Of a stretch of DNA of 64,000 nucleotides, positions 33,312 through 42,405 are shown one piece after another. Numbering within the stretch: the stretch's first letter is position 1; each line of letters opens with the position of its first letter. The DNA comes from Pseudalkalibacillus hwajinpoensis (GTDB taxonomy: Bacteria; Bacillota; Bacilli; Bacillales; Guptibacillaceae). A program made the position numbers and the translations under genes. A model generated the notes under the pieces. The model saw only the letters and a list, made by a program, of their open reading frames with translations. It did no database searches and had not been told where the DNA came from. Where the stretch lies: the NCBI RefSeq assembly GCF_039851965.1, contig NZ_CP156674.1, positions 1,054,001 to 1,118,000 of the forward strand, given 5' to 3'.

Positions 33312-35258
33312 GTGAGCGCTAGCATTACACTAGTAGGAAACGGCGTATTACAAGAACGCATAGCGGAAGAACTGGCTCCCCACCATCACCTCACTCTCCT
33401 TTCAGATTTAGATGGGCCGATACCTAAGCGGACGACATTGTTACTCGTCATCCATGATTTTTGGAATCCATCGATCCACAAAAAAGCGGAAGAAGTGGCA
33501 CGGGAGCTCGGTATAAATTGGCTACGGGGCTTCTTATCATTTGGTGAAGGTGTGGTTGGTCCATTGGTTCGCCCCGGTAAGGAAGGCTGTTCACAATGTG
33601 CCGATACAAGAAAGATGATGGCAGTGAACGACCGTGAGGATATGTGGAATATCCAACAGGTTTTGAGCAAGGCCGATGACGGTATTCATGATGAATGGGT
33701 CTCTCAAACTGGACTTCTCCAAATGGCTCAACTGATCAAAAATGAAGTGCAGAATATGTTGCACCTCCAGTCACCTCAATTAGAAAGCTCGATTCACCTT
33801 ATCAATTTGGGGTCCCTTGAGAGCTCTCACCATCGTATATTGCCAGACGCCTATTGTTCCGTTTGCAGTCATCTTCCAGAAGACTCGCGAACGGATGCGG
33901 TGATTACGCTTAAACCAAGTGTGAAAATCAGTGAAGATAGCTATCGATGTCGATCGATGAACGACTTGAGCACGGTACTCTCAAGAGATTATCTCGATCC
34001 ACGCACAGGTCTTTTAAATCGTTTGATGATCGATTTTGAAACAACGTATGCCGATGCGATCGTCAATCTTCCTCTATTCAACGGAAATGAAGGCTCGGCC
34101 GGGCGGACAAATTCGTATGCCATGAGTGAAATGACAGCCATATTGGAAGGATTGGAACGCTCTTGTGGCATTGATCCTAAAGGGAAAAGAACCGTTGTTC
34201 ACGATTGCTATCGCAACCTTGAACGCGCCTTGAATCCACTTTCGGTCGGCGTTCATGCACAAGAACAGTATGCGAAGAAGGACTATCCGTTTACTCCGTT
34301 TCATCCTGATCGAAAAATGAATTGGGTTTGGGGGTATTCACTCATTGAAAAAGCACCTATCCTGGTTCCGGAACGGCTCGCATATTACAGTATGGGGTGC
34401 GGGGACGGGTTTATTTTTGAAACGTCCAATGGCTGCGCGATCGGAGGAAGTCTTGAGGAAGCCATTTTCTACGGAATTATGGAAGTGCTTGAACGCGATT
34501 CTTTTCTGATGACCTGGTATGCACAGCTCCCGCTTCCTCGGATTGATCCTTACTCGTCAAATGACGAAGAGCTCCTTTTGATGATCGATCGTATGCAGGA
34601 GATAACGGGCTATGACCTTTATTTATACAATGCGACAATGGAACACGGCATTCCCTGCATCTTGACGATAACGAAAAACCGAAACCCTGAATCTGATCGC
34701 TTAAATCTCATGTGTGCGGCTGGCGCACATCTGGACCCTGTTAGAGCTGTGAAAAGCGCGGTCTTTGAAAGTGTTGGAATGATCACGCCGTTGAATAAAG
34801 AGTTTAAAAAGAAGAAAGCCGAATATGTAAAAATGTTCAATGATTCCTCTCTCGTCCAGAAAATGGATGATCACGGAATGGTATATGGGCTTCCTGAAGC
34901 GGAAGAACGCCTTCAATTTATACTAAACCAACATCGCCCTTTGCAGACATTTGCGGAAGCTTTTCACATGTCAAAACGTCATTCTAATCTAACGGATGAT
35001 TTGAATACGATGTTACAAATCTTTCGCAGCTTAAAATTAGATGTGATCGTTGTCGATCAAACAACACCCGAAATTAAACGAAATGGACTCCATTGCGCAA
35101 AGGTGATAATTCCAGGCATGCTGCCGATGACATTTGGCCATCACCTTAGACGTGTCACCGGCTTGAGCAGGGTATTGAAAGTTCCGAAAGAACTCGGTTA
35201 TGTTAATCGAGAATTAACGGTAGAGAAGCTCAACCCTTATCCGCATCCATTTCCTTAA
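33312..35258 (+). CDS. hcaD: Fused E1-like/YcaO TOMM cyclodehydratase
   Basis: 648 residues. The N-terminal E1-like part (to ~210) has zinc-type pairs GCSQCADTRK and CSVCSH. The C-terminal YcaO domain (~230-648) has ATP-site acids in AMSEMTAILEGLERSCG and GGSLEEAIFYGIMEVLERDS and ends PYPHPFP, the proline-rich tail needed for YcaO cyclodehydratase activity. It uses ATP to activate the backbone amide and cyclise Cys (or Ser/Thr) of the precursor to azolines. GTG start with GGGGGAG upstream. It works with hcaF and the SagB-like dehydrogenase. Confidence 0.95.
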   Translation: MSASITLVGNGVLQERIAEELAPHHHLTLLSDLDGPIPKRTTLLLVIHDFWNPSIHKKAEEVARELGINWLRGFLSFGEGVVGPLVRPGKEGCSQCADTRKMMAVNDREDMWNIQQVLSKADDGIHDEWVSQTGLLQMAQLIKNEVQNMLHLQSPQLESSIHLINLGSLESSHHRILPDAYCSVCSHLPEDSRTDAVITLKPSVKISEDSYRCRSMNDLSTVLSRDYLDPRTGLLNRLMIDFETTYADAIVNLPLFNGNEGSAGRTNSYAMSEMTAILEGLERSCGIDPKGKRTVVHDCYRNLERALNPLSVGVHAQEQYAKKDYPFTPFHPDRKMNWVWGYSLIEKAPILVPERLAYYSMGCGDGFIFETSNGCAIGGSLEEAIFYGIMEVLERDSFLMTWYAQLPLPRIDPYSSNDEELLLMIDRMQEITGYDLYLYNATMEHGIPCILTITKNRNPESDRLNLMCAAGAHLDPVRAVKSAVFESVGMITPLNKEFKKKKAEYVKMFNDSSLVQKMDDHGMVYGLPEAEERLQFILNQHRPLQTFAEAFHMSKRHSNLTDDLNTMLQIFRSLKLDVIVVDQTTPEIKRNGLHCAKVIIPGMLPMTFGHHLRRVTGLSRVLKVPKELGYVNRELTVEKLNPYPHPFP

Positions 35259-35277
35259 CGTGGCAAGGAGGTTAGTG

Positions 35278-36840
35278 ATGGATCTCGACCTATTCTTACA
35301 CCATCTGCATTTTCAAAGTGACCTTGTGACGCCACGGAACTGGGAAGTGAATTGGGACGATGCTCCCCTTCCATTCAAGCTTTATCGCCATTTGCCGGAG
35401 TTCCCCCTTGCGTACGATATTCCACTTGCGATTCAAGAGCAGTCCTTTCACCCAAAACCTGATCTGAATACAATGGGGTATTTTCTCTGGTATGGTTATG
35501 GCCTGTCTCAGTTTAGTCAGACTGCTTTCCCTTCTGTCATGGACGGAGAATCAGTTGAGACGATTCAGTCATTCCGCCGCTTCCCTCCTTCAGGTGGTGG
35601 CTTATATCCAAGTGAACTGTATCTTTATCTTAAGCTAGAAGAAATGCCGAACGGGATTTACCATTATGATGTGGCTCACCATCGTCTTCTCTTGCTACGT
35701 ACGGGAAATTTTGATTCCTACTTAAACAGGTCACTAGGATATCGCTCTGACCTTTCGAGGTGTTTTGGGGCAGTGATCATCACGACAATGTTTTGGAAGA
35801 ACTTTTATAAATACAACAACTTTTCCTATCGTCTTCAAGGGTTGGATGCGGGTGCGCTCATTGGTCAGCTATTGGAGGTTAGTAAAGGTTTCCGCTTTTC
35901 ACCGAATGTTCATTTTCAATTTCTTGATCGAGCAATCAATCACTTACTTGGGCTAGACGATCTGGAGGAAAGCACCTACGCGGTAATCCCGCTTTCAGAG
36001 CATAAAGCCCTGCACAAGGAAGCGCTTAGAGTAAGCTCCGCAATAGAATTGTGTAAAGAACTTCCCAAAATCAGCACAACGTATTACCAACGTTCGCAAA
36101 ACGTGCTACCATTTCCAGAAATCGCACAGCTTCATCACGACTCCATGCTTGAATCTACCGGGCTATTCAGGCGCTTTAAAACAAGAGAAGAGAAAATAGA
36201 AAACAAGCCTAAGATCGCTTTACCTGAAGCAAAGGAGCTAACCAATGATTTAGCATATGTTTGCCAGAATCGGTATTCTCCAGAAATGGATTTCATCGCA
36301 CAAAGAATCGATCAGATTCAGCTCGCTTCCCTTTTGAAGGGAAGCATCGATTCCTACGCCTACCATAACGATTTGGATAAAGAAGAGAACCAAATTCCCC
36401 GGGTCTCGATTTATGGATGCTTTTATCAGGTTGCAGGAATTCCTGACGGAGCTTACCGGTATGACGCCGCCACTCATTCCATCATAACAATCAAAGAGGG
36501 TGACTTTCGTTTTGATCTCCAGGTAGGAATGTCTCTTCACAACGTCAATCTGCATCAGGTCCCGATCTGCCTCCATATCGTCGGAGATCGCGCACACCAC
36601 AAAGCTGAACTTGGATACAGAGGATATCGCATTCAACACATGGAAGCAGGGATGCTCCTTCAGCGATTATTGTTAACGACTAGCGCACTTGGAATGAACG
36701 GTCATCCCCTACTCGGGTTCGATGTGAATGTATGTGATCATATTTACGAACTGGAAACTTCCCAAAAAACCACGCTCATTCAAATCCCAATCGGCTTCCA
36801 TCGCCCCAAAAGCTGGTTAGTTGGAGAGATTCATAGCTGA
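35278..36840 (+). CDS. SagB-like FMN dehydrogenase, tandem nitroreductase domains
   Basis: 520 residues holding two nitroreductase-fold domains. The first (~60-260) has RRFPPSGGGLYPSELYLYLK and the usual NFSYRLQGLDAGALIGQLL. The second (~330-520) has RVSIYGCFYQVAGIPDGAYR and YRIQHMEAGMLLQRLLLTTS. These enzymes use FMN to oxidise azolines to aromatic azoles. ATG at 35278 with AAGGAGG; the longer frame upstream begins inside the hcaD end. Last enzyme of the TOMM operon. Confidence 0.92.
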   Translation: MDLDLFLHHLHFQSDLVTPRNWEVNWDDAPLPFKLYRHLPEFPLAYDIPLAIQEQSFHPKPDLNTMGYFLWYGYGLSQFSQTAFPSVMDGESVETIQSFRRFPPSGGGLYPSELYLYLKLEEMPNGIYHYDVAHHRLLLLRTGNFDSYLNRSLGYRSDLSRCFGAVIITTMFWKNFYKYNNFSYRLQGLDAGALIGQLLEVSKGFRFSPNVHFQFLDRAINHLLGLDDLEESTYAVIPLSEHKALHKEALRVSSAIELCKELPKISTTYYQRSQNVLPFPEIAQLHHDSMLESTGLFRRFKTREEKIENKPKIALPEAKELTNDLAYVCQNRYSPEMDFIAQRIDQIQLASLLKGSIDSYAYHNDLDKEENQIPRVSIYGCFYQVAGIPDGAYRYDAATHSIITIKEGDFRFDLQVGMSLHNVNLHQVPICLHIVGDRAHHKAELGYRGYRIQHMEAGMLLQRLLLTTSALGMNGHPLLGFDVNVCDHIYELETSQKTTLIQIPIGFHRPKSWLVGEIHS

Positions 36841-36843
36841 GGA

Positions 36844-36866
36844 GGTCAGGCTCGCACCTGACCCCC
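36844..36866. terminator. CACGTG-palindrome relative, divergent copy 3
   Basis: GGTCAGG and CCTGACC around CTCGCA, three bases after the SagB-like stop, followed by CCCCTTCT. Same position and arms as the other copies but a different centre. Confidence 0.55.
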
Positions 36867-36879
36867 TTCTAACACCAAG

Positions 36880-37262
36880 ACATTTACTATGCTCGAAAGA
36901 AGGACAGCGCTATAAAAAGCGTGTTTTTTTACTTGGACTTTCCGTTATTACACAAGTCATTTTCTTTCCCGCCCTGCTGATCATTCGGTACAATGAGCTA
37001 TGTAAGAAATCGGTAGAAATAGAAGCTTCCGAACCATTTAATATGGGGTCGGTTCTTCACATGACCCCTCTCCCCTAATCAAAGATTCTATGACAAAATG
37101 CCAAAGAAATATTTTCTCGATCCGTCTCACAGAAAAGCATCCTGGCACTATTATGAACAATTTCTCGAATCGGCTCTCAAAGGGACATCGATCAAGCTGA
37201 ACGCCTGACCAAAACCGCGATGAAGACAAGTGTCGAGCTCTGGAAAAAGAAGATGACTGGAG
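36880..37262 (+). pseudogene. Decayed coding sequence between TOMM genes and hydroxylase
   Basis: No intact start. One frame encodes a hydrophobic stretch (FLLGLSVITQVIFFPALLII). Another has MPKKYFLDPSHRKASWHYYE, then FLESALKG, and a third continues DQAERLTKTAMKTSVELWKK to a TGA that touches the hydroxylase SD. It reads as a small gene, once coupled to the next one, with at least one frameshift. Family not recognised. Confidence 0.45.
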
Positions 37263-37271
37263 GAGTTTGAA

Positions 37272-37889
37272 ATGAAAACGAAAGGGTTGTATCGCGATTT
37301 TTTCTTTCATTTTGATATTTTAGTGATGCTCTTTGTTTTTCTTACGGTCGTTAGTTTCTTACTTACCATGGACCTTTCTCCAACTGTCCTGTTGTCCTTC
37401 GTCATCGGAGTTGTCACTTATATGTTCAGTGAATATCTGACGCACCGCTTCTTATTTCACATCAAAACTCCGAAAAGCCCTTTTCTTTTGAAGTTAATTA
37501 AACGCTTACACTACGACCATCATAAAATGCCGAATGACTTGAAATTATTATTCCTCCCAATCTGGTATAGCTTTCCGAGTCTGTTAATCTTGTGTCTTCT
37601 CTCCTATGTTATTACAGGGTCTCTCGTCTTCACCCTATCTTTCAGCACAGGACTTCTAGCGATGTTCTTCGTGTACGAATGGAAGCATTACGTTGCCCAT
37701 CGACCGCTAAAGCCGAAAACCAGATTTGGTAAATGGCTTAATAAGACCCATACCCTCCACCATTACAAGAACGAGAATTACTGGTACGGCGTTTCTACTC
37801 CATTTGTTGACGTATTATGTGGGACTTTTAAAAATGAGAAGGATGTGGAAATGAGTCAAACAGCGAAGGATTTGGAAGAGCGACTATAA
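37272..37889 (+). CDS. Sterol desaturase/fatty acid hydroxylase-like membrane protein
   Basis: 205 residues with four membrane segments and the di-iron histidine clusters HRFLFH (near 57), HYDHHK (near 80), HYVAHRP (near 138) and HTLHHY (near 160). Such enzymes hydroxylate or desaturate lipids using O2. SD GGAGGAG. It may be a tailoring or membrane-protection gene of the TOMM cluster, since it is co-directional, but a decayed gene lies between. That link is a guess. Confidence 0.88.
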   Translation: MKTKGLYRDFFFHFDILVMLFVFLTVVSFLLTMDLSPTVLLSFVIGVVTYMFSEYLTHRFLFHIKTPKSPFLLKLIKRLHYDHHKMPNDLKLLFLPIWYSFPSLLILCLLSYVITGSLVFTLSFSTGLLAMFFVYEWKHYVAHRPLKPKTRFGKWLNKTHTLHHYKNENYWYGVSTPFVDVLCGTFKNEKDVEMSQTAKDLEERL

Positions 37890-37917
37890 CTGCAGTGGAA
37901 AGTATACGCTATCCTCT

Positions 37918-37941
37918 GGGGTCAGACACGTGTCTGACCCC
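37918..37941. terminator. CACGTG palindrome, copy 4
   Basis: GGGG-GTCAGACACGTG-type perfect palindrome of 24 bases between convergent genes (hydroxylase and the RpiR regulator). Confidence 0.7.
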
Positions 37942-37950
37942 CTTCCACTC

Positions 37951-38673
37951 TTAATTCAGCTTATAAATCTCACGAGCAATCGATTCTAAAATATAAACAA
38001 CAGGCACTTGCGACGTGATATTCGCTTCTTCATGAAATTCTTCAGTTACATAGTAGGGAATGTTTAGATCGGAAATTTTCGCAACGGTTGAGTATTTGGT
38101 GTTGGTAATACTAATAATATGACTTCCCTCTTGTTTAAGCTGATTCAAATGCGTGACGGTAAAATGGTTTTCCCCTGATACGGATAAAGCGATCGTTACG
38201 CTATTGTTCCGAAGCTTAGCGTGAATCGGAAAATGGGGATCTTTAATATACATCGAAAATTTGCCTAAGCTTGAAAAATACCTCGCACCATATTCCGCAA
38301 GAATACCTGAGCTCCCGATCCCGATAAAAATAACGTTATCCGTCTCCGCAACAATTCTTGCAGCTTTCTTCATTTTTTCTTCGAGATCACCTTTTACAGT
38401 TCGTTCAAAAAACTCCGCCACCGCATGCTCGGAAGGTTTGATGATCGTTCTTTTATTCTCCTTCAAATGCATCTTCAGCTTTACTTTAAACTCAGAGAAA
38501 CCCTCACAATGGACCTTTTTACAAAAACGTAAAATCGTCGCTGTGGAGACATGCGTTTCATCTGCTAATTCACGAATTCGCATATAAGCGACTTTCTCAC
38601 TGTTTTGAGAAATGTAGTTATATAAAGACGTTTCTAACTCATTGAAAGAAGCAATAATATCGTTTGAAAACAT
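37951..38673 (-). CDS. MurR/RpiR family transcriptional regulator
   Basis: 240 residues. N-terminal HTH_6 (VAYMRIRELADETHVSTATI, LRFCKKVHCEGFSEFK) and a SIS sugar-phosphate-binding domain from ~105 (VIFIGIGSSGILAEYGARYF, ALSVSGENHFTVTHLNQLK). It senses a phosphosugar. Divergent from a GH1 phospho-glucosidase, it probably controls that gene. Confidence 0.92.
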   Translation of the reverse strand: MFSNDIIASFNELETSLYNYISQNSEKVAYMRIRELADETHVSTATILRFCKKVHCEGFSEFKVKLKMHLKENKRTIIKPSEHAVAEFFERTVKGDLEEKMKKAARIVAETDNVIFIGIGSSGILAEYGARYFSSLGKFSMYIKDPHFPIHAKLRNNSVTIALSVSGENHFTVTHLNQLKQEGSHIISITNTKYSTVAKISDLNIPYYVTEEFHEEANITSQVPVVYILESIAREIYKLN

Positions 38674-38947
38674 ATCGAATTCTCCTTCTATAAGAAAACT
38701 AAAATAGCTTACCGCTGTACAAAAACTCTATCACCTATTATAACACCGTCTCTCCACAAGAACCACAGCGTGACATTTATATAACAAGTTCCTTTCTTCG
38801 TTATTAAAAACGAGATCCTCTTTCCTTATTTACTATTGTGCCTCACGTCGCTATGATTTCTTTGTAGACTGATTTCTTTAGTAATAGAGACACAAACTAA
38901 CCAAATACAAATGAACTGATGATGTAAAAATACAGGAGGGTAATCAA

Positions 38948-40384
38948 ATGAAGAAATATCACTTCCCTGAAGGGTTCTTATGGGGTGGCGCTACGGCAGC
39001 GAATCAAATAGAAGGTGGCTTTCATGAAGGGAATAAAGGCCTCAATATTGCCGATGTTCTTCCAGGTGGAAAAGAAAGACTTACCATCCTACAATCCCCA
39101 GGCTTTGATTTCCAAATCGATCGGGAGAAATATGATTATCCAAACCATGAAGCGATTGATTTCTATCATCGCTACAAGGAGGATATTGCCCTATTTGCAG
39201 AAATGGGTTTCAAAGTCTTCCGCATGTCGATTGCGTGGACACGAATTTTTCCAAATGGCGATGAGCTAGAACCAAATGAAGAAGGATTAGCGTTCTATGA
39301 CCGTGTATTTGATGAACTGCACAAACACGGCATCGAACCTGTCGTCACCATTTCTCACTATGAAATGCCGCTCAATCTTGTGAAGGAATACGGCGGCTGG
39401 AGAAACCGCGAAGTGATCACGTTCTTTGAACGATATGTAACGGCGATCTTCAATCGATACAAAAACAAAGTGAAGTACTGGATGACCTTCAATGAAATCA
39501 ATAGTGGTTTTATTATGCCGATCCAGGGTCTTGGTTTCGCAATCCAACAAGAAGAAGACAAATACAAACCAACCTTCCAAGCCTTCCATCACCAATTCGT
39601 CGCGAGCAGCATCGCAGTCAAAGCCTGTCATGACATCATTCCTGGCGCTCAAATTGGCTGTATGATCTTATATGCACCCGTGTACTCATATGATTCCAAT
39701 CCGAAAAACGTGATGTACGCTCTTCAAGAAGAGCGCATGTTTAATTACTTCTGCGCCGATGTTCAAGTAAGAGGCGAATACCCTGCATTTATCCAGCGCT
39801 ATTTCAAGGAGCACAATATCGAATTAAACATTCAGGACGGTGATCTTGAAAGTATAAAAGAAGGCACTGTGGATTATATCGGCTTAAGCTACTACATGAC
39901 TCGAACTGAGAAAAAGGAGAAATCCGATTTAGAAGCTTCTGAAGGAAACCTGATCGGAGGCATTAAAAACCCTTTCTTACAGGCAAGTGACTGGGGCTGG
40001 GAAATCGACCCTGAAGGATTGCGCATTGGCTTAAACCAGCTCTACGACCGCTACCAGATCCCTCTCTTCGTTGTGGAAAATGGATTAGGCGCCTATGATA
40101 AAGTAGAAAAAGACGGATCGATCCATGATGACTATCGCATCGATTACCTTCGCAATCACATCAAGGCCATCGGTGAAGCGAACGAAGACGGTGCTGAGGT
40201 GATCGGCTACACAAGCTGGGGCTGCATTGACCTTGTGAGTGCTTCATCAGGCGAGTTCTCGAAACGGTATGGGTTTATTTACGTGGATAAGCACGACGAT
40301 GGAAGTGGGACGTTGGAACGGAAAAGGAAGGAATCTTTTTTCTGGTATAAGGGTGTGATTGAGACGAATGGGGAAAACCTATAA
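38948..40384 (+). CDS. 6-phospho-beta-glucosidase, glycoside hydrolase family 1
   Basis: 478 residues. FLWGGATAANQIEGGFHEGN at the start, acid/base Glu in YWMTFNEINSG near 180 and nucleophile Glu in LFVVENGLGAYD near 375. In the last third, SASSGEFSKRYGFIYVD has the Ser/Lys/Tyr pattern that binds the 6-phosphate. It hydrolyses phosphorylated beta-glucosides (cellobiose, arbutin or salicin phosphate). No PTS permease is next to it, so the transporter must be elsewhere. SD ACAGGAGGG. Confidence 0.93.
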   Translation: MKKYHFPEGFLWGGATAANQIEGGFHEGNKGLNIADVLPGGKERLTILQSPGFDFQIDREKYDYPNHEAIDFYHRYKEDIALFAEMGFKVFRMSIAWTRIFPNGDELEPNEEGLAFYDRVFDELHKHGIEPVVTISHYEMPLNLVKEYGGWRNREVITFFERYVTAIFNRYKNKVKYWMTFNEINSGFIMPIQGLGFAIQQEEDKYKPTFQAFHHQFVASSIAVKACHDIIPGAQIGCMILYAPVYSYDSNPKNVMYALQEERMFNYFCADVQVRGEYPAFIQRYFKEHNIELNIQDGDLESIKEGTVDYIGLSYYMTRTEKKEKSDLEASEGNLIGGIKNPFLQASDWGWEIDPEGLRIGLNQLYDRYQIPLFVVENGLGAYDKVEKDGSIHDDYRIDYLRNHIKAIGEANEDGAEVIGYTSWGCIDLVSASSGEFSKRYGFIYVDKHDDGSGTLERKRKESFFWYKGVIETNGENL

Positions 40385-40441
40385 CTATGTTGGCATCCAA
40401 ACTCTAGATTGCGGTAACCACTTTATGCGTTTAACTAATCA

Positions 40442-40485
40442 AGAAAAGTAGCTTGGAGGCGCACGCCATTCCAAGCTACTTTTCT
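40442..40485. terminator. Perfect 16-bp stem bidirectional terminator
   Basis: AGAAAAGTAGCTTGGA and its exact complement with a 12-base loop between the convergent GH1 and flavin reductase genes; A/T tracts on both sides. Confidence 0.85.
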
Positions 40486-40519
40486 AAATTTTTCGCATAT
40501 GAATAGTTCTGTTTTCATC

Positions 40520-41116
40520 TCACCTTGGTAACGTAAAGAATTCCTTACTTTCACTATAGTTTCCAGCCAGCCTTCCAAGGGGGGAAAGCTTTTCGAGATC
40601 CACCTTATAGTCGCCTAAATAGGTATCATCATTAATATGATAATGAGTCATTTCCCCTAGGACAAGGGCATTGGAACCAAGAGGGATAATTTGATGTAGC
40701 TTACATTCCATATGAATCGAAGCTTCTTTCACCCGTTTCGGTTTCACGGTCATACTATTAACTGGAGTTAACCCAGCTTGTTCAAATTCATCCACTTCAG
40801 AAGGTACATTTTCCGCACTTTTTTGCATTTCGTTTCCAAGAGAGCTCGACACCACATTGATCACAAATTCTTTTTGCGATCGAATATTAACCAGTGTTTC
40901 CTTTTCTGTACCTTGTCGCTCTCCCGTTCCTGGTCCTATGGAGATGGCAAGAATGGTGGGTTTTGTTGATGCGACGGTGAAGAAACTAAATGGAGCTAAG
41001 TTAAGGACTCCGTCTTCCGACAATGTTGACACCCATGCGATCGGTCTTGGAACGACGGAACCGGTTAGTAGCATGTAGACATCTTTTGCGTTTAGTTCGG
41101 AAGGGTTTAATTCCAA
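40520..41116 (-). CDS. Flavin reductase family protein (copy 2)
   Basis: 198 residues, same length and about four fifths identical to the protein at 6366-6962, with LLTGSVVPRPIAWVSTLSE, LAPFSFFTVAS and SPLGRLAGNYSESKEFF conserved. FMN-binding split barrel. TTG start at 41116 with GGAGTGAGG upstream. Unlike copy 1 it has no transporter partner; it stands alone beside an ArsR remnant. Confidence 0.88.
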   Translation of the reverse strand: MELNPSELNAKDVYMLLTGSVVPRPIAWVSTLSEDGVLNLAPFSFFTVASTKPTILAISIGPGTGERQGTEKETLVNIRSQKEFVINVVSSSLGNEMQKSAENVPSEVDEFEQAGLTPVNSMTVKPKRVKEASIHMECKLHQIIPLGSNALVLGEMTHYHINDDTYLGDYKVDLEKLSPLGRLAGNYSESKEFFTLPR

Positions 41117-41220
41117 TGTCCTCACTCCTCTATGTACTTTTATTTCTTTCATTCTTACCTGATAAAATTTCATCTTAAATTGCCTCAATAGGCCTAATAC
41201 AAACCCCATTTAGTGATCAT

Positions 41221-41358
41221 TTCTGGATTCGTCGGCCCGAGATCGTAAAGCATTTAAATGTTCTATCTGATGCGAGTCTTGCCAGTGATCGTAAATCAGG
41301 CCGTAAAAAGATATACTCTATTCAATCGGGGCAACTCAAAACAGATCGTTCTACCTAA
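41221..41358 (+). pseudogene. ArsR-family HTH fragment
   Basis: Reads RPEIVKHLNVLSDASLASDR then KSGRKKIYSIQSGQLKTDRS and stop: the recognition helix, wing and following strand of ArsR repressors (normal form SKHLNVLSEAGLV...GRKKIYSI). Neither the N-terminus nor the C-terminal helix is present. Confidence 0.65.
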
Positions 41359-41424
41359 AAAGTATATTATAGTTCAACCTAATGTTTTCTTTGAAATTAT
41401 CTCTATGCTAGGGCAAGAAGTTTC

Positions 41425-41874
41425 TTAATCCTCCACATCGATCAAATAAACCCGATCATCAAAACCACCTCGGATCTCTCTTTTCTCCTTACGCTCTTCC
41501 TCCAATTCCTCAACAGAAGAGTGATGAACCTCAACTAGTGAATAGATCAACTCAAGCATATCCGCCAGTTCTTCAACTGCATGACTATCATCCCTAGCTT
41601 CAAGATACTCTTGAAGTTCTTCTTTTAATTTTAGCTGCAGCTCTTCTTTATACTCAGCTTTATCGAGAATTCTTATATTGAACTTGTTTCCGTTACCACG
41701 AATGATTTCTGGGATGTGATCCCTGCCTAGACGGTTAATATAATTCGCCGCGTTACGAGTGAACAAACGATTTTGATTGATATCGGAAAAGTATTGTATA
41801 TTCTGTGATTTAGGATAAGATGCCGGCATGCAAGCACTCCATTCTTCTAAATCCATCAGGATTTTTCTTTTCAT
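41425..41874 (-). CDS. MazG/HisE-like phosphoribosyl-ATP pyrophosphohydrolase family protein
   Basis: 149 residues. The last 100 show INRLGRDHIPEIIRGNGNKF, ELQEYLEARDDSHAVEELAD and EKREIRGGFDDRVYLIDVED, the 'NKLVRDKIPEII ... EELADxLE ... RGGF' signature of small HisE/MazG-like proteins that clean up or cleave nucleotides. The first ~46 residues do not fit the family, and no start has a good SD. The best site is GGAGTG before the Met of MPASYPKSQ. Possibly fused to foreign sequence at the 5' end. Confidence 0.7.
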   Translation of the reverse strand: MKRKILMDLEEWSACMPASYPKSQNIQYFSDINQNRLFTRNAANYINRLGRDHIPEIIRGNGNKFNIRILDKAEYKEELQLKLKEELQEYLEARDDSHAVEELADMLELIYSLVEVHHSSVEELEEERKEKREIRGGFDDRVYLIDVED

Positions 41875-41922
41875 AATATGAGAATGTTCTTAAAGCGTGA
41901 TAAATGCCTATTTAATGTTTTT

Positions 41923-42405
41923 CTGACTGGACAGCCTTCCGGTGGGGAACTAGGAAAGCCTATTGGGCAGGATTCTTCTCTGTTTGGAACAGACCTTGTT
42001 AAAATATTTGAACCCGTCACACTGTTTAGCGCGCGACTTGATCGAACAGATCAGCTTGAAATGATGCTTCCGCCATGCACTTGAACGAGCCAAAACAGGT
42101 CGCAAGGGCCCATTCCATCATTCCATCCGTGCTACTAGATGAATGTGCTTCGTTCACCATCCCACTCTCTTCTTCCCGATCATTGGTCGTTTCATGCGAG
42201 TTAGAGCATGTCTTCGAAAGGTTGCAAGAAGCAAAATCCCCTTTGTTGCTTCTTGGGAAAGGTGTGCACCTTTCGAAAGCCTATGAGCATGTTCAGTGGC
42301 TTGCCGAACACTGGCAGATTCCAGTTGTGACAACACCTGGGGGAACGGAAGCTTTCCAACGGTTCATCCTCTCTCATTAGGTGAATTTGGACTTGGGGGC
42401 CAAGA
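41923..42405 (+). pseudogene. Thiamine-diphosphate enzyme (acetolactate synthase-like) fragment
   Basis: Pieces in different frames: LTGQPSGGELGKPIGQDSSL, KIFEPVTLFSARLDRTDQLE, then RHALERAKTGRKGPFHHS, then ERLQEAKSPLLLLGKGVHLS and HWQIPVVTTPGG, then GSFPTVHPLSLGEFGLGG. Together they follow the PYR and central domains of TPP enzymes, with at least three frameshifts and both ends missing. The 3' end overlaps the histidine-kinase stop on the other strand. Confidence 0.75.

Noticed and set aside
36821..37078. 85-codon frame overlapping the end of the SagB-like gene
   Set aside because: Its start lies inside that gene and no start with SD exists after the hairpin; kept only as part of the decayed stretch.
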